NCBI GenBank assembly: GCA_009785015.1
Contig: WQXD01000190.1
Span: 1-7,108, forward strand
Direction: 5' to 3'
Length of the DNA: 7,108 nt
DNA from: Oscillospiraceae bacterium
GTDB lineage: Bacteria; Bacillota_A; Clostridia; Oscillospirales; WRJC01
Translations under genes and position numbers: made by a program
In this document: one piece after another, positions 6,481-7,108 of the stretch
Layout of the letters: every line of letters begins with the position of its first letter
How positions within the stretch are numbered: the stretch's first letter is position 1
Notes under the pieces: model-generated
What the model was told of the DNA's origin: nothing
The model's input: only the letters and a program-made list of their open reading frames with translations
Databases searched by the model: none

Positions 6481-7108
6481 GGCATGTTGTATTGTGATTA
6501 AACGGCGTTATATATCGCTTTTGTTGTATTTCGGTATGTTTATGGGGCTTTCGATAGTTATGACTTCGCTGTATACGGTCAATTACAGCCCGGATTTTTC
6601 CGAGATGAAACCGAAGTTTACGGTTATAAACCGCGACGCCGAAAGTCCGTTGACCGACGGTATCGTCAAATATCTCGGCAAACGGGGCGATGAAGTCATT
6701 CTTGAAGACAGCAAAGAGGCGCTCCAGGATGCGACATTTTATCACGCCACCGATTTTATACTCATAATTCCGAAAGGATTCCGCGACGGTTTTTTGAGCA
6801 ATTCGCCCGTAAAAGCCGAAACCGTCATGACGACCGAGTCGGCTTTGGGATATTACGCCGACAGTCTCGTAAATTTTTACCTGAACCTCGCGCGCCTTTA
6901 TCTGGCGGCAGACCCGGCTATTGATGAAACTCTGCTCGCGGAAAAGCTGCATGCCGACTTGTCCGTGAGAATAAGCGCGGAGAAAAAACAATTCGGCGAA
7001 AGCGAACCGGTCAATGAAAACTATCATGTTTACGCGAGAATGACGGCTTATATCACCATGGTGCTTGTCATTCTCTGCATGAGCAGCGTAATGATGGCAT
7101 TCAGGCGC
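6467..7108 (+). CDS. ABC-2-type permease, LnrN-like; C-terminus cut by window edge
   Basis: The frame is open from ATG 6467 to the last base, giving 214 residues; relatives are about 370-400, so roughly half is missing. It begins MKVFKACCIVIKRRYIS, followed by a membrane segment (about 17-36) and an extracytoplasmic domain (about 38-188) opening with FTVINRDAESPLTDG and containing DFILIIPKGFRDGF at about 96-109. Both stretches are characteristic of the outer domain of this ABC-2 exporter family and of related YhgE/Pip-type proteins. The second membrane segment starts near residue 190 (MTAYITMVLVILCMS). The start overlaps the previous permease by 14 nt in another frame and has AGGAGG at 7 nt. 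It is the presumed second half of the heterodimeric channel powered by the ATPase at 4402. Confidence 0.9.
   Translation, partial: MKVFKACCIVIKRRYISLLLYFGMFMGLSIVMTSLYTVNYSPDFSEMKPKFTVINRDAESPLTDGIVKYLGKRGDEVILEDSKEALQDATFYHATDFILIIPKGFRDGFLSNSPVKAETVMTTESALGYYADSLVNFYLNLARLYLAADPAIDETLLAEKLHADLSVRISAEKKQFGESEPVNENYHVYARMTAYITMVLVILCMSSVMMAFRR

Noticed and set aside
6437..7027. Open frame of 196 codons on the minus strand
   Set aside because: It is antisense to the second LnrN-like permease, whose plus-strand frame has AGGAGG, a membrane segment and family motifs.

Overview
The window looks like chromosomal DNA from a Gram-positive, low-to-mid GC bacterium, most likely an uncultured clostridium-type Firmicute. 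The evidence is strong purine-rich ribosome binding sites (AGGAGG, AAAGGAG), AT-rich intergenic promoters with near-consensus -10/-35 boxes, a NarL/LuxR-type two-component pair with the closest look of Firmicute membrane-stress systems, and ABC-2 exporters of families common in Bacilli and Clostridia. Taxonomy is inferred from gene content only. There are no RNA genes, insertion sequences, CRISPR arrays or long repeats. Coding density is high: the largest non-coding gaps are 90 bp (844-933) and 162 bp (4240-4401).

Layout. (1) Positions 1-843, minus strand: the N-terminal 281 residues of a uroporphyrinogen-decarboxylase-superfamily protein (not HemE itself), running off the left edge and driven by its own good sigma-A-type promoter. 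(2) Positions 934-4239, minus strand: a tightly packed four-gene operon, read from the centre outward: sensor histidine kinase, response regulator, and two DUF990/ABC-2-type permeases (COG4587-like, then COG3694-like). Junctions are a 4-nt ATGA overlap, a 13-nt gap and a 3-nt gap. (3) Positions 4240-4401: a divergent control region with back-to-back promoters and two near-identical dyads (consensus GTGACAWTKGTCAY) spaced 32 bp centre to centre. (4) Positions 4402-7108, plus strand: an ABC ATPase followed by two ABC-2 permeases with large extracytoplasmic domains, the second cut by the right edge. This gene set resembles the Bacillus subtilis linearmycin-resistance exporter LnrLMN, whose regulators LnrJK resemble the kinase and regulator here.

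How it may work. The kinase would sense a membrane-active or lipophilic compound, or envelope stress, and phosphorylate the regulator at Asp54. The regulator would bind the two dyads and switch on the exporter to the right; the proximal dyad is centred near -42 of that promoter, a classical activator position. The unusual part is that the regulator's own operon also carries a complete pair of DUF990-type permeases with no matching ATPase in the window. The locus therefore has one ATPase, four permeases of two unlike families and one shared regulator.
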